From: an uncultured Acetatifactor sp.
GTDB lineage: Bacteria > Bacillota > Clostridia > Lachnospirales > Lachnospiraceae
NCBI GenBank assembly: GCA_910584235.1
Contig: CAJTZD010000012.1
Location: 18,788 to 82,787 of the forward strand
Length of the DNA: 64,000 nucleotides
Direction of reading: 5' to 3'
Below the pieces are notes generated by a model, which saw only the letters and a list, made by a program, of their open reading frames with translations, was not told where the DNA came from and made no database searches. Shown here piece by piece: positions 1 to 8,309 of this stretch. The translations under genes and the position numbers were made by a program. How positions within the stretch are numbered: position 1 is the stretch's first letter; the number at the start of each line of letters is the position of its first letter.

Positions 1-65
1 GCTTTCTATGATCAAGTATTGTCTTGTACAATAGAATCCAAGGGCAGGATTCTATCATAGAAAGC
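1..65. repeat. Hairpin repeat, copy R1 (nested inverted repeat with AAGGGCA loop)
   Basis: Two nested palindromes are visible. The inner stem ATAGAATCC (31-39) pairs with GGATTCTAT (47-55) around the loop AAGGGCA. The outer stem GCTTTCTATGAT (1-12) pairs perfectly with ATCATAGAAAGC (54-65). Bases 1-55 recur identically at 72-126. A diverged copy with compensating base changes lies at 46174-46215. This is probably a small non-coding palindromic repeat family; the mechanism is unknown. Confidence 0.8.
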
Positions 66-71
66 AAAAGA

Positions 72-136
72 GCTTTCTATGATCAAGTATTGTCTTGTAC
101 AATAGAATCCAAGGGCAGGATTCTATTGTCTTGTAT
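72..136. repeat. Hairpin repeat, copy R2 (tandem copy of R1)
   Basis: The first 55 bases are identical to R1 with a 71-base period. Here the inner stem is longer: ACAATAGAATCC (99-110) pairs perfectly with GGATTCTATTGT (118-129) around the same AAGGGCA loop. The right outer arm present in R1 is missing and the flank reads CTTGTATTATA. No protein-coding potential is visible. Confidence 0.8.
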
Positions 137-163
137 TATAAAGGATATCGCGGCAAGGAGATA

Positions 164-196
164 TTCAAAAATTCGTGATTTGGTTCAAAAATTCGT
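164..196. repeat. Two 13-base direct repeats (TTCAAAAATTCGT), 20 bases apart
   Basis: TTCAAAAATTCGT occurs at 164-176 and again at 184-196, so the period is 20 bases, about two helical turns. It lies about 120 bases upstream of the decayed GH1 gene start and of a TATAAT-like hexamer at 275-280. It could be a relic operator of that gene; this is only inferred from position. Confidence 0.4.
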
Positions 197-316
197 TAGA
201 CTTTGAAAACATTTCCTTTTTGAGGAAAAATCGGGCTTTTTATGCCTTTCGCCCCTGCATCTTTTGTGTCATACTATAATTATGAATATATCAATTCCAT
301 GCAAGGAGGACATGCC

Positions 317-433
317 ATGACATTTGACAAAGACTTTTTTATAGGCGCGGCAACAGCGGCCCATCAGGTGGAGTTTTCGGCCTGGTGGCCGTGGACAGAA
401 CCACCCAGACCAGGCATCCCAAGGAGAGTCTGA
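317..433 (+). pseudogene. N-terminal remnant of a GH1 beta-glucosidase / 6-phospho-beta-glucosidase
   Basis: An ATG at 317 sits 7 bases after an ideal AAGGAGG site. It starts a reading frame whose first 19 residues (MTFDKDFFIGAATAAHQVE) match the highly conserved amino terminus of GH1 glycosidases. After codon 19 (base 373) similarity stops abruptly; the frame runs through unrelated tryptophan- and proline-rich codons to TGA at 431-433. GH1 enzymes are normally about 450-480 residues, so more than 95% is gone. A TATAAT-like hexamer lies at 275-280. Bases 374-603 carry no gene I recognise. The sharp edge suggests a deletion that brought the GH43 gene close to the old promoter. I am confident of the family from the motif, not of the substrate. 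Confidence 0.75.
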
Positions 434-603
434 ATTGCCTGGGAAGCCTGCGGGGTTAGGCGGAAATCCCCCAGACGCAAAGCAGGCAGAACCGCCGCGG
501 CTTCCACTTGGCAACTATCTGCCATTTGTCCAATGCAGATACAAAGTTTCCTGCAACTGCCAAACAACAGAATCCAAAAATAGAATCGAAAGGATACTCT
601 TCT

Positions 604-2490
604 ATGAAAAACAGATATTTCTGTAACCCGCTGAACTTCACCTACCAGTACCAATTTAACCAAAAAGAGGGCGGCTTCTCCCTGAACCGGGAGGCCGCCG
701 ACCCCTCCATGATCCTCTTTAAGGACAGATACTATATCTTCCCCAGCATGACCCGGGGATTCTTAGTCAGCGAAGACATGGTGAACTGGCAGCAGTGCCC
801 GCTCACAGGCGTTCCCCTGTACGATTACGCCCCGGATGTGCGGGTCATAGGGGACTGGATGTACTTCTGTGCCAGCCACAAGGGCAGGGTCTGCGATTTC
901 TACCGCACCAAAGACCCGGAAAGCGGCGTCTTCGAGAAGATCCCAGGCACTTTCGACTTCTGGGATCCCAATCTCTTCCCGGACGATGACGGGAGGCTGT
1001 ACTTCTACTGGGGCTGCAGCAACATGACTCCCATCTGGGGCGTGGAACTGGATCCTGAGACCATGGAACGAAAAGGCGAGCCCGTGGCACTGATCGACCA
1101 CCATAAAACCGAATACGGCTACGAACGTAACGGCGAGGAGCATCATTATGACCCGACATCCAGCCATATCGTACAGCTTCTGAAAGAGCAGATTGCCAAG
1201 ACCTCCGGCTGCCGCCCAGAAGACGTGACGGATATCACCCCTGCTATCGAAGCCACGCCGGAGAACTACCGGCCCCTGCTTCGGGCCGCCCTGTCCGACA
1301 ATCCCTACATCGAGGGTGCATGGATGACCAAACATGACGGCAAGTATTACCTGCAGTACGCCGCCCCCGGCACCCAGTACAATATCTACAATGACGGTGT
1401 CTGTGTAGGCGAAAGCCCCCTGGGGCCTTTCACGGCCTGCACCAATAACCCCTACTCCTACTCCCCCGGCGGCTTCCTGCCCGGCGCGGGCCACGGTTCC
1501 ACCATGGAGGACAAGCAGGGGAACTGGTGGCATACCAGCACCATGCGCATCTCCGTGAACCATGAGTTCGAGCGCCGGATCGGCATCTGGCCCGCAGGCT
1601 TTGACGCGGATGGGGAACTGTTCTGCAACCAGCGCTACGGCGACTGGCCCCGACGCGTCACAGGAGAGAAAGAAGACCCCTGGGCGGCCCCGGAGTGGAT
1701 GCTCTTAAGCTATGGAAAGACTGCCACTGCCAGCAGCTGCGAATGTCCCCAAAAGGACGCCTCCCATGCAGTGGACGAAAATGTCCAGACCTGGTGGAAA
1801 GCCGCGAAAGACGATACCGCGCCCTGGCTAATGGTGGATTTGGGCCAGTGCCGCAGGGTGCATGCGGTGCAGATCAATTTTGCGGATGATGTGGAGCTGG
1901 TGACCGAGCTGCCCCAGGGAGCCCGGCTTACGGGAGACCCCGGCCGGGGCCGCTATATCGAGGAGCGCTCTTTCGCCACAAGATGGTTTATGGAGACCAG
2001 CACGGACGGCCAGCACTGGTTCGAGCCGGAAGACTGGCGAAATACGGACACAGACCTCCCCCATAACCTGATAGTCTGGGAGGACGGTATTCCGGCGACC
2101 TATATACGTCTTACCATAATCGACACTGCCTACCACAAACCACCCTGCATCAGCGGCCTGCGGGTGTTCGGCAGAGGCTGCGGCAATGCTCCCGACCCTG
2201 TGACTGAAGTGGAAGCCACCCGCTTAGACGGCATGTCCATGAATGTTGCCTGGAAAGAGGTCTCCTCATCGAATGAGATTGCTTCCTGGAATAAGGCGGC
2301 GATGGGCTACGAGGTACTCTGGGGCCATACGCCCGAGAAGCTCTACCACAGCTACCGGGTATTCGACAGGAACCAGGTGGAGATACGTGCTCTGATGTCA
2401 AACGTGGAACGATATTACGTCCGCATTGATGCCTTTAATGAATGCGGCATCACTGAGGGCAAGGTCTTTCCCGTGGATGCCGCTGTGTAA
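604..2490 (+). CDS. Family 43 glycoside hydrolase with F5/8-type C and Fn3-like domains
   Basis: A 628-residue protein. The GH43 five-bladed propeller covers roughly residues 20-350. Its expected triad is visible: Asp33 in ADPSMI, Asp121 in FWDPNLF and the acid Glu237 in IEGAWM. A discoidin-type (F5/8 C) carbohydrate-binding module follows around 360-530, then a fibronectin-III-like segment around 535-625. GH43 enzymes release arabinose or xylose from side chains or oligosaccharides. No signal peptide is present, so it should act inside the cell on imported oligosaccharides. The ATG at 604 is chosen because the propeller begins shortly after it and GAAAGGA precedes it; the frame is open further upstream, to 508. 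It converges on rtcB, 26 bases from its end. The substrate is not determined. Confidence 0.85.
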   Translation: MKNRYFCNPLNFTYQYQFNQKEGGFSLNREAADPSMILFKDRYYIFPSMTRGFLVSEDMVNWQQCPLTGVPLYDYAPDVRVIGDWMYFCASHKGRVCDFYRTKDPESGVFEKIPGTFDFWDPNLFPDDDGRLYFYWGCSNMTPIWGVELDPETMERKGEPVALIDHHKTEYGYERNGEEHHYDPTSSHIVQLLKEQIAKTSGCRPEDVTDITPAIEATPENYRPLLRAALSDNPYIEGAWMTKHDGKYYLQYAAPGTQYNIYNDGVCVGESPLGPFTACTNNPYSYSPGGFLPGAGHGSTMEDKQGNWWHTSTMRISVNHEFERRIGIWPAGFDADGELFCNQRYGDWPRRVTGEKEDPWAAPEWMLLSYGKTATASSCECPQKDASHAVDENVQTWWKAAKDDTAPWLMVDLGQCRRVHAVQINFADDVELVTELPQGARLTGDPGRGRYIEERSFATRWFMETSTDGQHWFEPEDWRNTDTDLPHNLIVWEDGIPATYIRLTIIDTAYHKPPCISGLRVFGRGCGNAPDPVTEVEATRLDGMSMNVAWKEVSSSNEIASWNKAAMGYEVLWGHTPEKLYHSYRVFDRNQVEIRALMSNVERYYVRIDAFNECGITEGKVFPVDAAV

Positions 2491-2516
2491 AAGACTTATA
2501 AGCGCTTCCCTGCCCT

Positions 2517-4013
2517 TTAAGCTTTCACCGTAAAAATAGGTTCCATCCGCGCCACCGGAACCGCCATGTCATGCGCTGTGTGTACTGCTATGACTTCGTC
2601 AATATCCTTATAGGCATAGGGAGCTTCCGCCCGAACGGCATCCTCCCATTTTTTCAGGATGTCCGCTCTGCCTTTCAGATCATTGCGGGATGGATCAATG
2701 GGGGTAATGACATGGAAGCTTTCCATGAACCGGCGAAATGCCTCATCGTTCCCCTTAATTGCGTCGCCGCGGGATTTTTTACGCCCGGCGCCATGGCTGG
2801 CGCTCCACAGAGAATCCGGATTCCCAAGTCCGCGAAGCAGGTAGCTGGAACTGCCCATGGAGCCGGGGATCATCACCGGTTCGCCATAGTACGCAAACTC
2901 TGTGCCCTCCATCTGCTCGCAGCCTCCGGCACAGCAGGCTCCCTTACGATGAATATAGTGCGTTTCGCCGGCAATCTGTTTTTTCCAGATATAGTTGTGA
3001 GGAGCATCGTAAAGCTGCTCCATGCCGCACTCTCCCAACACATGCGTGAAAACGTCCTGAATCATAAAACCCAGAAACAGCCGGTTCGCAAAGCCAAAAT
3101 TGGCAGCGTTGGCCGAGGCGGACCAGAACCGTCTCCAGGAATCCGGCGCTCCGGCTTCCGGTATGAGATATATCCCATTGTCCGGATGTGTCATTCCGGC
3201 CGGATAAATCTCCCGGCAAAGCTTACGATTCAACAGCCCGCTGTGATGCCCGATGGTCAGAGAACCGGCATGAATCATTACCACTACGGCTCCCTTTTTT
3301 ATATTCCATGCGTTGGCAGTCTGGCCGTCATAAACTTCGGCAACCCGCTGCACCTCCAGGAAATGATTGCCGCCGCCAACGGTTCCGATTTGATCATCGT
3401 AAGTCTGCTCATCATAGCTGCCGATAAAATCCTCCAGGCCTTCCGTATCCTCAGCCTTAAGACTCCCCCGAAAAACCGTTCGTTTCAGCCATTTTTCCTG
3501 CTTATCAGGCTGGTAGTACCGCCACAGACCGCTCTTTTTACTGTCACTATAGGTTTCCAGCAAGCCTTCGAGCCCATGGCAAAACAATGCCTGTCTCTGC
3601 CTGCCGGTCATGGGAATCTGTCTGCCGCCCTCAAAAAAGATATGCCGAATCTTCCTTTTCAGTTCGGGAAGCTTTTCCCGTATCCGATCCTCTGACAGAT
3701 CTGTGGTGTAAAACCGCATGCCACAGTTAATATCGTTGCCCATTGCCTGGGGAATTGCAAAGCCTTTTGTCATCATCACAGTTCCAATCGGAATGCCCGC
3801 GCCTTTGTGGAAGTCCGGCGTCAGAATGATCTTCTCAATTCTCTGCCCGTCTCCCTGAAAGAATCCCGGCGCCGCCGTCAGCACAGCCAGTGTCTCTTCT
3901 ATCGCCGTCATCTGATGCAGTTCTGCCATGGCTTTTTTCTCCGGCGCCGAATTCTCCGGCAGATAGCAGGAAATTACGTTGTGTCTGTCCTGAAATTCAA
4001 TTTTGTGTAGCAT
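2517..4013 (-). CDS. rtcB: RtcB-type RNA ligase
   Basis: A 498-residue protein of the RtcB family, which joins 2',3'-cyclic-phosphate (or 3'-phosphate) and 5'-hydroxyl RNA ends using GTP and Mn2+. Predicted metal ligands are Asp94 and Cys97 (NDINCGMR), His217 (GGGNHF), His248 (IHAGS) and His339 (DAPHN). The guanylylated nucleophile is His407 in SHGAGRKKS. The usual HSGSRGLGH motif is altered here to HAGSLTIGH, losing an arginine. No archease, RtcA or RtcR lies nearby, so repair of damaged tRNA or rRNA is only inferred. The start is supported by AAGGAG 5 bases upstream. It has its own promoter (4132-4160). Confidence 0.9.
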   Translation of the reverse strand: MLHKIEFQDRHNVISCYLPENSAPEKKAMAELHQMTAIEETLAVLTAAPGFFQGDGQRIEKIILTPDFHKGAGIPIGTVMMTKGFAIPQAMGNDINCGMRFYTTDLSEDRIREKLPELKRKIRHIFFEGGRQIPMTGRQRQALFCHGLEGLLETYSDSKKSGLWRYYQPDKQEKWLKRTVFRGSLKAEDTEGLEDFIGSYDEQTYDDQIGTVGGGNHFLEVQRVAEVYDGQTANAWNIKKGAVVVMIHAGSLTIGHHSGLLNRKLCREIYPAGMTHPDNGIYLIPEAGAPDSWRRFWSASANAANFGFANRLFLGFMIQDVFTHVLGECGMEQLYDAPHNYIWKKQIAGETHYIHRKGACCAGGCEQMEGTEFAYYGEPVMIPGSMGSSSYLLRGLGNPDSLWSASHGAGRKKSRGDAIKGNDEAFRRFMESFHVITPIDPSRNDLKGRADILKKWEDAVRAEAPYAYKDIDEVIAVHTAHDMAVPVARMEPIFTVKA

Positions 4014-4131
4014 ATATCTCCTTTTTCACAGCCCCTAATCTGATCGCTGTCTGCATCCCTGGTTTCACCGTCATTAATTGCCCGCAAATCCTTGCTATTG
4101 TCTTATTTACAGAGATCGTCCACTTTTCTCC

Positions 4132-4160
4132 ATTTTATCATGCTTTTAGCCCTAATTCAA
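4132..4160 (-). promoter_or_regulatory. Probable sigma-A promoter of rtcB
   Basis: Read on the minus strand: TTGAAT (4155-4160), a 17-base spacer, TAAAAT (4132-4137). This predicts a leader of about 115 bases before the rtcB ATG at 4013. The stretch 4014-4266 otherwise shows nothing I recognise. Confidence 0.5.
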
Positions 4161-4266
4161 TCATATTGTCTTTTGCTTTCCCATTATGATGTTTCGCGGT
4201 ACAAAAGGATTCAATACAAAAAAGGAAATGCTGAAACGGAATCATCCAATGCATTCCCCGCACCGC

Positions 4267-5115
4267 CTATAAATTCAAAGCGCAAATAGATAAAATCCCC
4301 ACCGCATAGCCGGCGATCTGGACCCTGGATAGCCTCTCTTTGTAGAGAAACAGGGAGGCGAACAGCATGACAGTCATGGTGCCTGCGGAAAAGGTGGGGA
4401 AGAGGATGGCGCTGGGAATCAGCGCTCCCAGGATCATGGTGAGCAGGTTTGCCATGCCATTGGCCACTCCCGTCAGGGAGGCGTATTTCCAGCACCCCCT
4501 TATGCCGCTTTTTATGTCCTTTTTCCGGAACAGCACCATGGCTGCAAGCGTCACAAGGGCCACCGCCAGAGCCGCTGTCATGAACTCATTCTTATACGCC
4601 CCCGCAAACTTCAGCTGCTGCATCTTCTGGATCACCGAGGCCATACCGTTTCCCACAAAGGCAATCAGGATGTATATAAGCCACTTTCTGCCGGGCTTCC
4701 CCTCCTCGCTCTTCTTGTTGATGAGGAAAATCGACAGACACAAAAGCGCAATGCCGATGTATGCCGTAGCTCGTATCTCGTCTTTCAAAATGACGATGCC
4801 ATACATGGTGGGTATGATCAGGGAATAGGCGTTCACCAAAGCGGAATAGGACAGGGGACCCTCTCCGATGGCGGAATTAAGCCCCGCAAAGGCAGCCACA
4901 TAGGAGATCCCGAACCCTGCCGCATAGGGCAGGATTCGGGGCTCGATCTGCAAACTGCGCGCAGACAGCACACAGAAGAACACCAGCGCCGCAAATGTGG
5001 ATACCACAGTGTACGACAGGGAATCAGGCCTGTCGGTTTTTCTATTGTACTGTTTTGTAAACAGGTTCTGCAGCGACATCACCGCAACCGCAATGACCAG
5101 AATTATGTATCTCAT
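4267..5115 (-). CDS. EamA / drug-metabolite superfamily transporter
   Basis: A 282-residue protein with about ten hydrophobic segments arranged as two five-helix halves, the length and pattern of EamA (DMT) permeases. Short charged loops (KKSEEGKPGRK near residue 135, RKKDIKSG near 200) separate the helices. Such proteins export or exchange small metabolites across the cytoplasmic membrane; the solute cannot be read from sequence. Its ATG overlaps the stop of the aldolase gene upstream (ATGA at 5112-5115), so the two are translationally coupled. This makes a sugar acid or related product of that enzyme a reasonable guess. It is the last gene of the carbohydrate operon and ends in TAG. Confidence 0.8.
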   Translation of the reverse strand: MRYIILVIAVAVMSLQNLFTKQYNRKTDRPDSLSYTVVSTFAALVFFCVLSARSLQIEPRILPYAAGFGISYVAAFAGLNSAIGEGPLSYSALVNAYSLIIPTMYGIVILKDEIRATAYIGIALLCLSIFLINKKSEEGKPGRKWLIYILIAFVGNGMASVIQKMQQLKFAGAYKNEFMTAALAVALVTLAAMVLFRKKDIKSGIRGCWKYASLTGVANGMANLLTMILGALIPSAILFPTFSAGTMTVMLFASLFLYKERLSRVQIAGYAVGILSICALNL

Positions 5116-6005
5116 ACCATTTCCTTTGTGCAGTCCGCTTTCTCCAGCAGGGCAATGACCTCCCTCACTTCGCTTTCCGACGGCATTCTGGCAGGATCTA
5201 CCGTATAGCCGGGATCAATGTCCAGCACGGTCAGAACGGCTTTCCACTTGGCGATATTGGAGCCCAGCAGAATGTCAATGCAGCGGTTGAGCTTGTGCTG
5301 CTGGTTCAGGGCCTCCGTCACATCATTCTTCTTAAAATTGCTGTATATCCTGCAGGCAGTGGCCGGCATCAGGTTATAGGTGGTGCCGATGGCTCCGTCC
5401 GCCCCCATGACCAGGCCGCTGAGCATGGACTCGTCCGGTCCGTTCAGAATATTGATATTCCCGTCTTTTACCAATTTGATCTTTTCAAATAAATAGTAAT
5501 CCGCTACCGTCAGCTTGATGCCGACGATATTCTCTATGTCCATGATCTGATTGGCGAACCACATCACATCACAGCTCAGTACCGGCGTCACATAGGCCAG
5601 CACCGGCGCCTTCGCAATGGCGGCGATCTGCCTGTAGTACTCAATGATCTCATCCGCCTTGTAATAGGAAGTCAATGAGGGCGGAAGCGACGCTATGGCG
5701 TCTACCCCTAACGCATTGGCATGTCCAATCAGGTCCATGACATCGTCCATATGCCCCGCACCCACATGGGCAATAATCTTCCCCTGGCCGCCGGCGCTCT
5801 CCTTGACCGTCTCCAGCATCTGTTTCCTGGTCCTGTTGGGCAGCACGGTGCATTCTCCCGTATTGCCGCCCACATAGAAGCCGGCTACGCCGTTCCTCAG
5901 ATTATACCGAACCAGTTTGTCTACGCTGCCCTTTTTTACATTCAGATTCTCATCATAGATAGAAAAGGTGGCGCTGTAAATTCCTTTAAATAATATGTTG
6001 TCCAT
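5112..6005 (-). CDS. N-acetylneuraminate lyase-like aldolase (DHDPS/NAL superfamily)
   Basis: A 297-residue TIM-barrel aldolase of the class I DHDPS/N-acetylneuraminate lyase family. Signatures are GGNTGEC (carboxylate-binding loop, near residue 46), the Tyr in PVLAYVTPV, the Schiff-base Lys in GIKLTVADYYLFEKI, and NGPDESMLSGLVMGADGAIG, which resembles NanA (NGYDE...GADGGIGSTYN) much more than DapA. The family cleaves or forms pyruvate-containing 2-keto acids such as sialic acid or 2-keto-3-deoxy sugar acids. No nanE, nanK or sialidase is close, and the gene sits behind a GH94 phosphorylase, so another 2-keto-3-deoxy acid is possible. The start has no strong ribosome site; it follows the GH94 stop by 3 bases. 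Confidence 0.8.
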   Translation of the reverse strand: MDNILFKGIYSATFSIYDENLNVKKGSVDKLVRYNLRNGVAGFYVGGNTGECTVLPNRTRKQMLETVKESAGGQGKIIAHVGAGHMDDVMDLIGHANALGVDAIASLPPSLTSYYKADEIIEYYRQIAAIAKAPVLAYVTPVLSCDVMWFANQIMDIENIVGIKLTVADYYLFEKIKLVKDGNINILNGPDESMLSGLVMGADGAIGTTYNLMPATACRIYSNFKKNDVTEALNQQHKLNRCIDILLGSNIAKWKAVLTVLDIDPGYTVDPARMPSESEVREVIALLEKADCTKEMV

Positions 6006-6008
6006 TTC

Positions 6009-8309
6009 CTATTCCCCTTTCCTGACGCCAGTGGTCACATATACCTGATACGTTTTCCCCTCTTCCCAGGGAAGCACATTTCCCGGGACAGTCTTTCCGT
6101 CCACCATGATCTCTATGACGTCAGGCCCGCCGTTTTCATAGTGAATCTGATAAGTCGCCCCCCGGAATCTCTTTTTCACCGAGCAGTTCTTCCAGGACTT
6201 CGGAAGACAAGGGTCTATTTTTAATCCCTCCATCTGCGGCATCAGACCGAATACATAGCCCAGCAGCGCCTTTTCCAGCCATGGCCCGGCCGCGGTACGC
6301 CAGCTCTGTCCCGGTGTGCCGTAACGGTAGCCCGTCTGCTCCCCGAAATAGGAATTGCACAGAATATAAGGCTCGGCCCGGCCGGCAACCACCTTGTTGC
6401 GGAAAGGCAGGATGCATTCCAGATCTTGCTCTACGCTTTCCCTGCGTTTCAGCATGGCGTCGGCGGCAATCTTCCAGGCAATGGTGTGCAGATATACCCC
6501 GCCGTTCTCGTGGACGCCTGCAGGCTTCAGAGTCACGGAACCGATGCGGCTGTCATACTTTGTGTAGGCCGGTACGGAGATTACCGTGCCAAGGGGTGTG
6601 GAAAGGTATTTCTCCACCGCGTCCATGGCCTGTATGTGGCGGCCGTCTTTTGACACGCCTGAGAGCACTGCCCATAGCTGGGGCGGCAGGAACATTTGTC
6701 CCTCCTCATTGGTCCTGGAGCCTATGGGCGTGCCGTCGTCGGCGATGGCTGTGAGATAATATTCTCCGTCCCAGCCGTAAGTCTCCACGAGCTCCCGGAT
6801 CTCGCGCCCCCGTTCCACGCACAGGGCCGCGTCCTCCTGCCTGCCGCAGATTTGGGCAATCTCCCGGAACATCTCGTTGGCGCGGTACCAGGCAATGCTG
6901 AGCCATACGCTGACGCCCTCACCTTTCATGCCCGCCTCGTTCATGCAGTCGTTCCAGTCGCCGCCCCAGATGCGTATCAAACCGTTCCTGCCGCGGAAAT
7001 GGTACAGGAAATCCACGGAGCGGCGGACATGCTCATAAACAGAGCTTTCCGAACCGTCGTTAAAGGGAACCGTCTCATCCATGACCGCCCTGTCGCCCAG
7101 CTCCTTTAAGATCGTGTTGGCAGTAAAAGAGATCCATACCGCGTTATCGGAGAAATTGTTATCACATATCCTGCCTCCCGATATGGTCCGCGGCGCATAC
7201 CCGTTGGAATACTGATAGGAGAGGACACGCTTGAATCTTGTAAGCGCAAGCTCCGGATTCACCGCGGCCAGACATTCTGTATCGCTGGTCATGTCGCGGT
7301 AGCCATTGTGCCGTACCCTGGCCCAGCGGGAGCCCATGTTGGCCTGATGCTTGAGCCAGAAGAACAGTTTGTTCAGTTCCCGGTCCGGGGTATCTATCTC
7401 CACCTGCTCCACCTGGGAGGAAAACAATCTCTGCGCTTCCTCCTTTGCGGCAAGCACATCCTCCTGTTTGCGGTACCTCTGCCGCAGCTTAACCGCCTCC
7501 TCATCGGAAAACGCCACGCCGCAGACAAAGGTAATATCCATGCTTTCCCCGGCTTCCAGGACAAGGTTCTTCTGCAGCGCGAAGCCCAGCTTTTCCGAAT
7601 TTCCCTCTGTCCCGGTCAGTCCGCCTCTTTTTTGGCAAATCGGATACGCGAAAGAACCGTAAGGGCCCGTAATGCGGTTCATAGTGCACTCATAGGAATC
7701 CGCTGTTTCCGAAAGTGCCATGAATCCCAGAAACTGACGATTTTTAACGCCGGCAAAGTCGCAGTGGCGCCGGCACTTGATGCCGTTTAGCTCCCTGTCA
7801 AAAGCCGCGGCAGACACATTATAGCCCTGGCGGGCATATCTGTCATCCACCACAGTCCCGCAGGCGCCGATGAGCTTCAATTCCTGTCTTTCTCCACTGT
7901 CATTTCTAAGGTTCACATTCCAGATCTCACAGGCATCCCTGACAGGAACGAAAAATGTCACGGCTGCGTATATCCCGTTTTTCTTCGTATGGATGGAGGT
8001 AGCGCCAGGAGAGTGGATACATTCATAACTCTCATTTACCTGCTCCACGGGCAGGCCGCAGATTCCCCAGGATTCCGTGGAATCCCCCTCTTTTCGCCCC
8101 CGCAGCAGATAAAGCCCCCGCTCGGCCACCAGGCCTATCCTGTTGCCCATGCCGTCCTGGAGAAAACCATCCCCCGCCCCGGTCTGAGAGACGAAAGTAA
8201 TGTAGTTATCATTCCACAGATAGTTGTACCAGTTTCGGGGAATATCCGGTGTCGTGATCCGAAACTGCCGCCCGTCCGGCAGAAAATCGCCGTATTTGTT
8301 ATTCAGCAT
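6009..8309 (-). CDS. GH94 family glycoside phosphorylase (cellobiose phosphorylase-like)
   Basis: A 766-residue protein. The N-terminal beta-sandwich opens with ITTPDIPRNWYNYLWNDNY, typical of GH94. The (alpha/alpha)6 barrel carries GYRDMTSD (near 337) and GGDWNDCMNEAG, whose second Asp (454) is the likely general acid. GQSWRTAAGPW near 675 belongs to the phosphate-binding region. GH94 enzymes cleave beta-linked disaccharides with phosphate, giving a sugar 1-phosphate; acceptors include glucose, GlcNAc and sugar acids. No signal peptide: cytoplasmic use of an imported disaccharide is expected. GGAGGAG lies before the ATG, and the start overlaps the end of the beta-helix gene by 11 bases, implying coupling. 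Exact linkage and acceptor are unknown. Confidence 0.88.
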   Translation of the reverse strand: MLNNKYGDFLPDGRQFRITTPDIPRNWYNYLWNDNYITFVSQTGAGDGFLQDGMGNRIGLVAERGLYLLRGRKEGDSTESWGICGLPVEQVNESYECIHSPGATSIHTKKNGIYAAVTFFVPVRDACEIWNVNLRNDSGERQELKLIGACGTVVDDRYARQGYNVSAAAFDRELNGIKCRRHCDFAGVKNRQFLGFMALSETADSYECTMNRITGPYGSFAYPICQKRGGLTGTEGNSEKLGFALQKNLVLEAGESMDITFVCGVAFSDEEAVKLRQRYRKQEDVLAAKEEAQRLFSSQVEQVEIDTPDRELNKLFFWLKHQANMGSRWARVRHNGYRDMTSDTECLAAVNPELALTRFKRVLSYQYSNGYAPRTISGGRICDNNFSDNAVWISFTANTILKELGDRAVMDETVPFNDGSESSVYEHVRRSVDFLYHFRGRNGLIRIWGGDWNDCMNEAGMKGEGVSVWLSIAWYRANEMFREIAQICGRQEDAALCVERGREIRELVETYGWDGEYYLTAIADDGTPIGSRTNEEGQMFLPPQLWAVLSGVSKDGRHIQAMDAVEKYLSTPLGTVISVPAYTKYDSRIGSVTLKPAGVHENGGVYLHTIAWKIAADAMLKRRESVEQDLECILPFRNKVVAGRAEPYILCNSYFGEQTGYRYGTPGQSWRTAAGPWLEKALLGYVFGLMPQMEGLKIDPCLPKSWKNCSVKKRFRGATYQIHYENGGPDVIEIMVDGKTVPGNVLPWEEGKTYQVYVTTGVRKGE

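Noticed and set aside
1..136. Possible CRISPR array from the tandem copies
   Set aside because: Only two copies, the repeat itself is a long nested palindrome, and there is no constant repeat/variable spacer alternation or cas gene.
2571..3695. 374-codon plus-strand frame opposite rtcB
   Set aside because: It lies wholly inside rtcB on the other strand, has no motif, and its composition follows from rtcB codons.
5112..6005. Assigning the aldolase as dihydrodipicolinate synthase (dapA) near lysC
   Set aside because: The GADGAIGTTYN and GGNTGE signatures follow N-acetylneuraminate lyase, and the gene belongs to the sugar operon, 22 kb from lysC.
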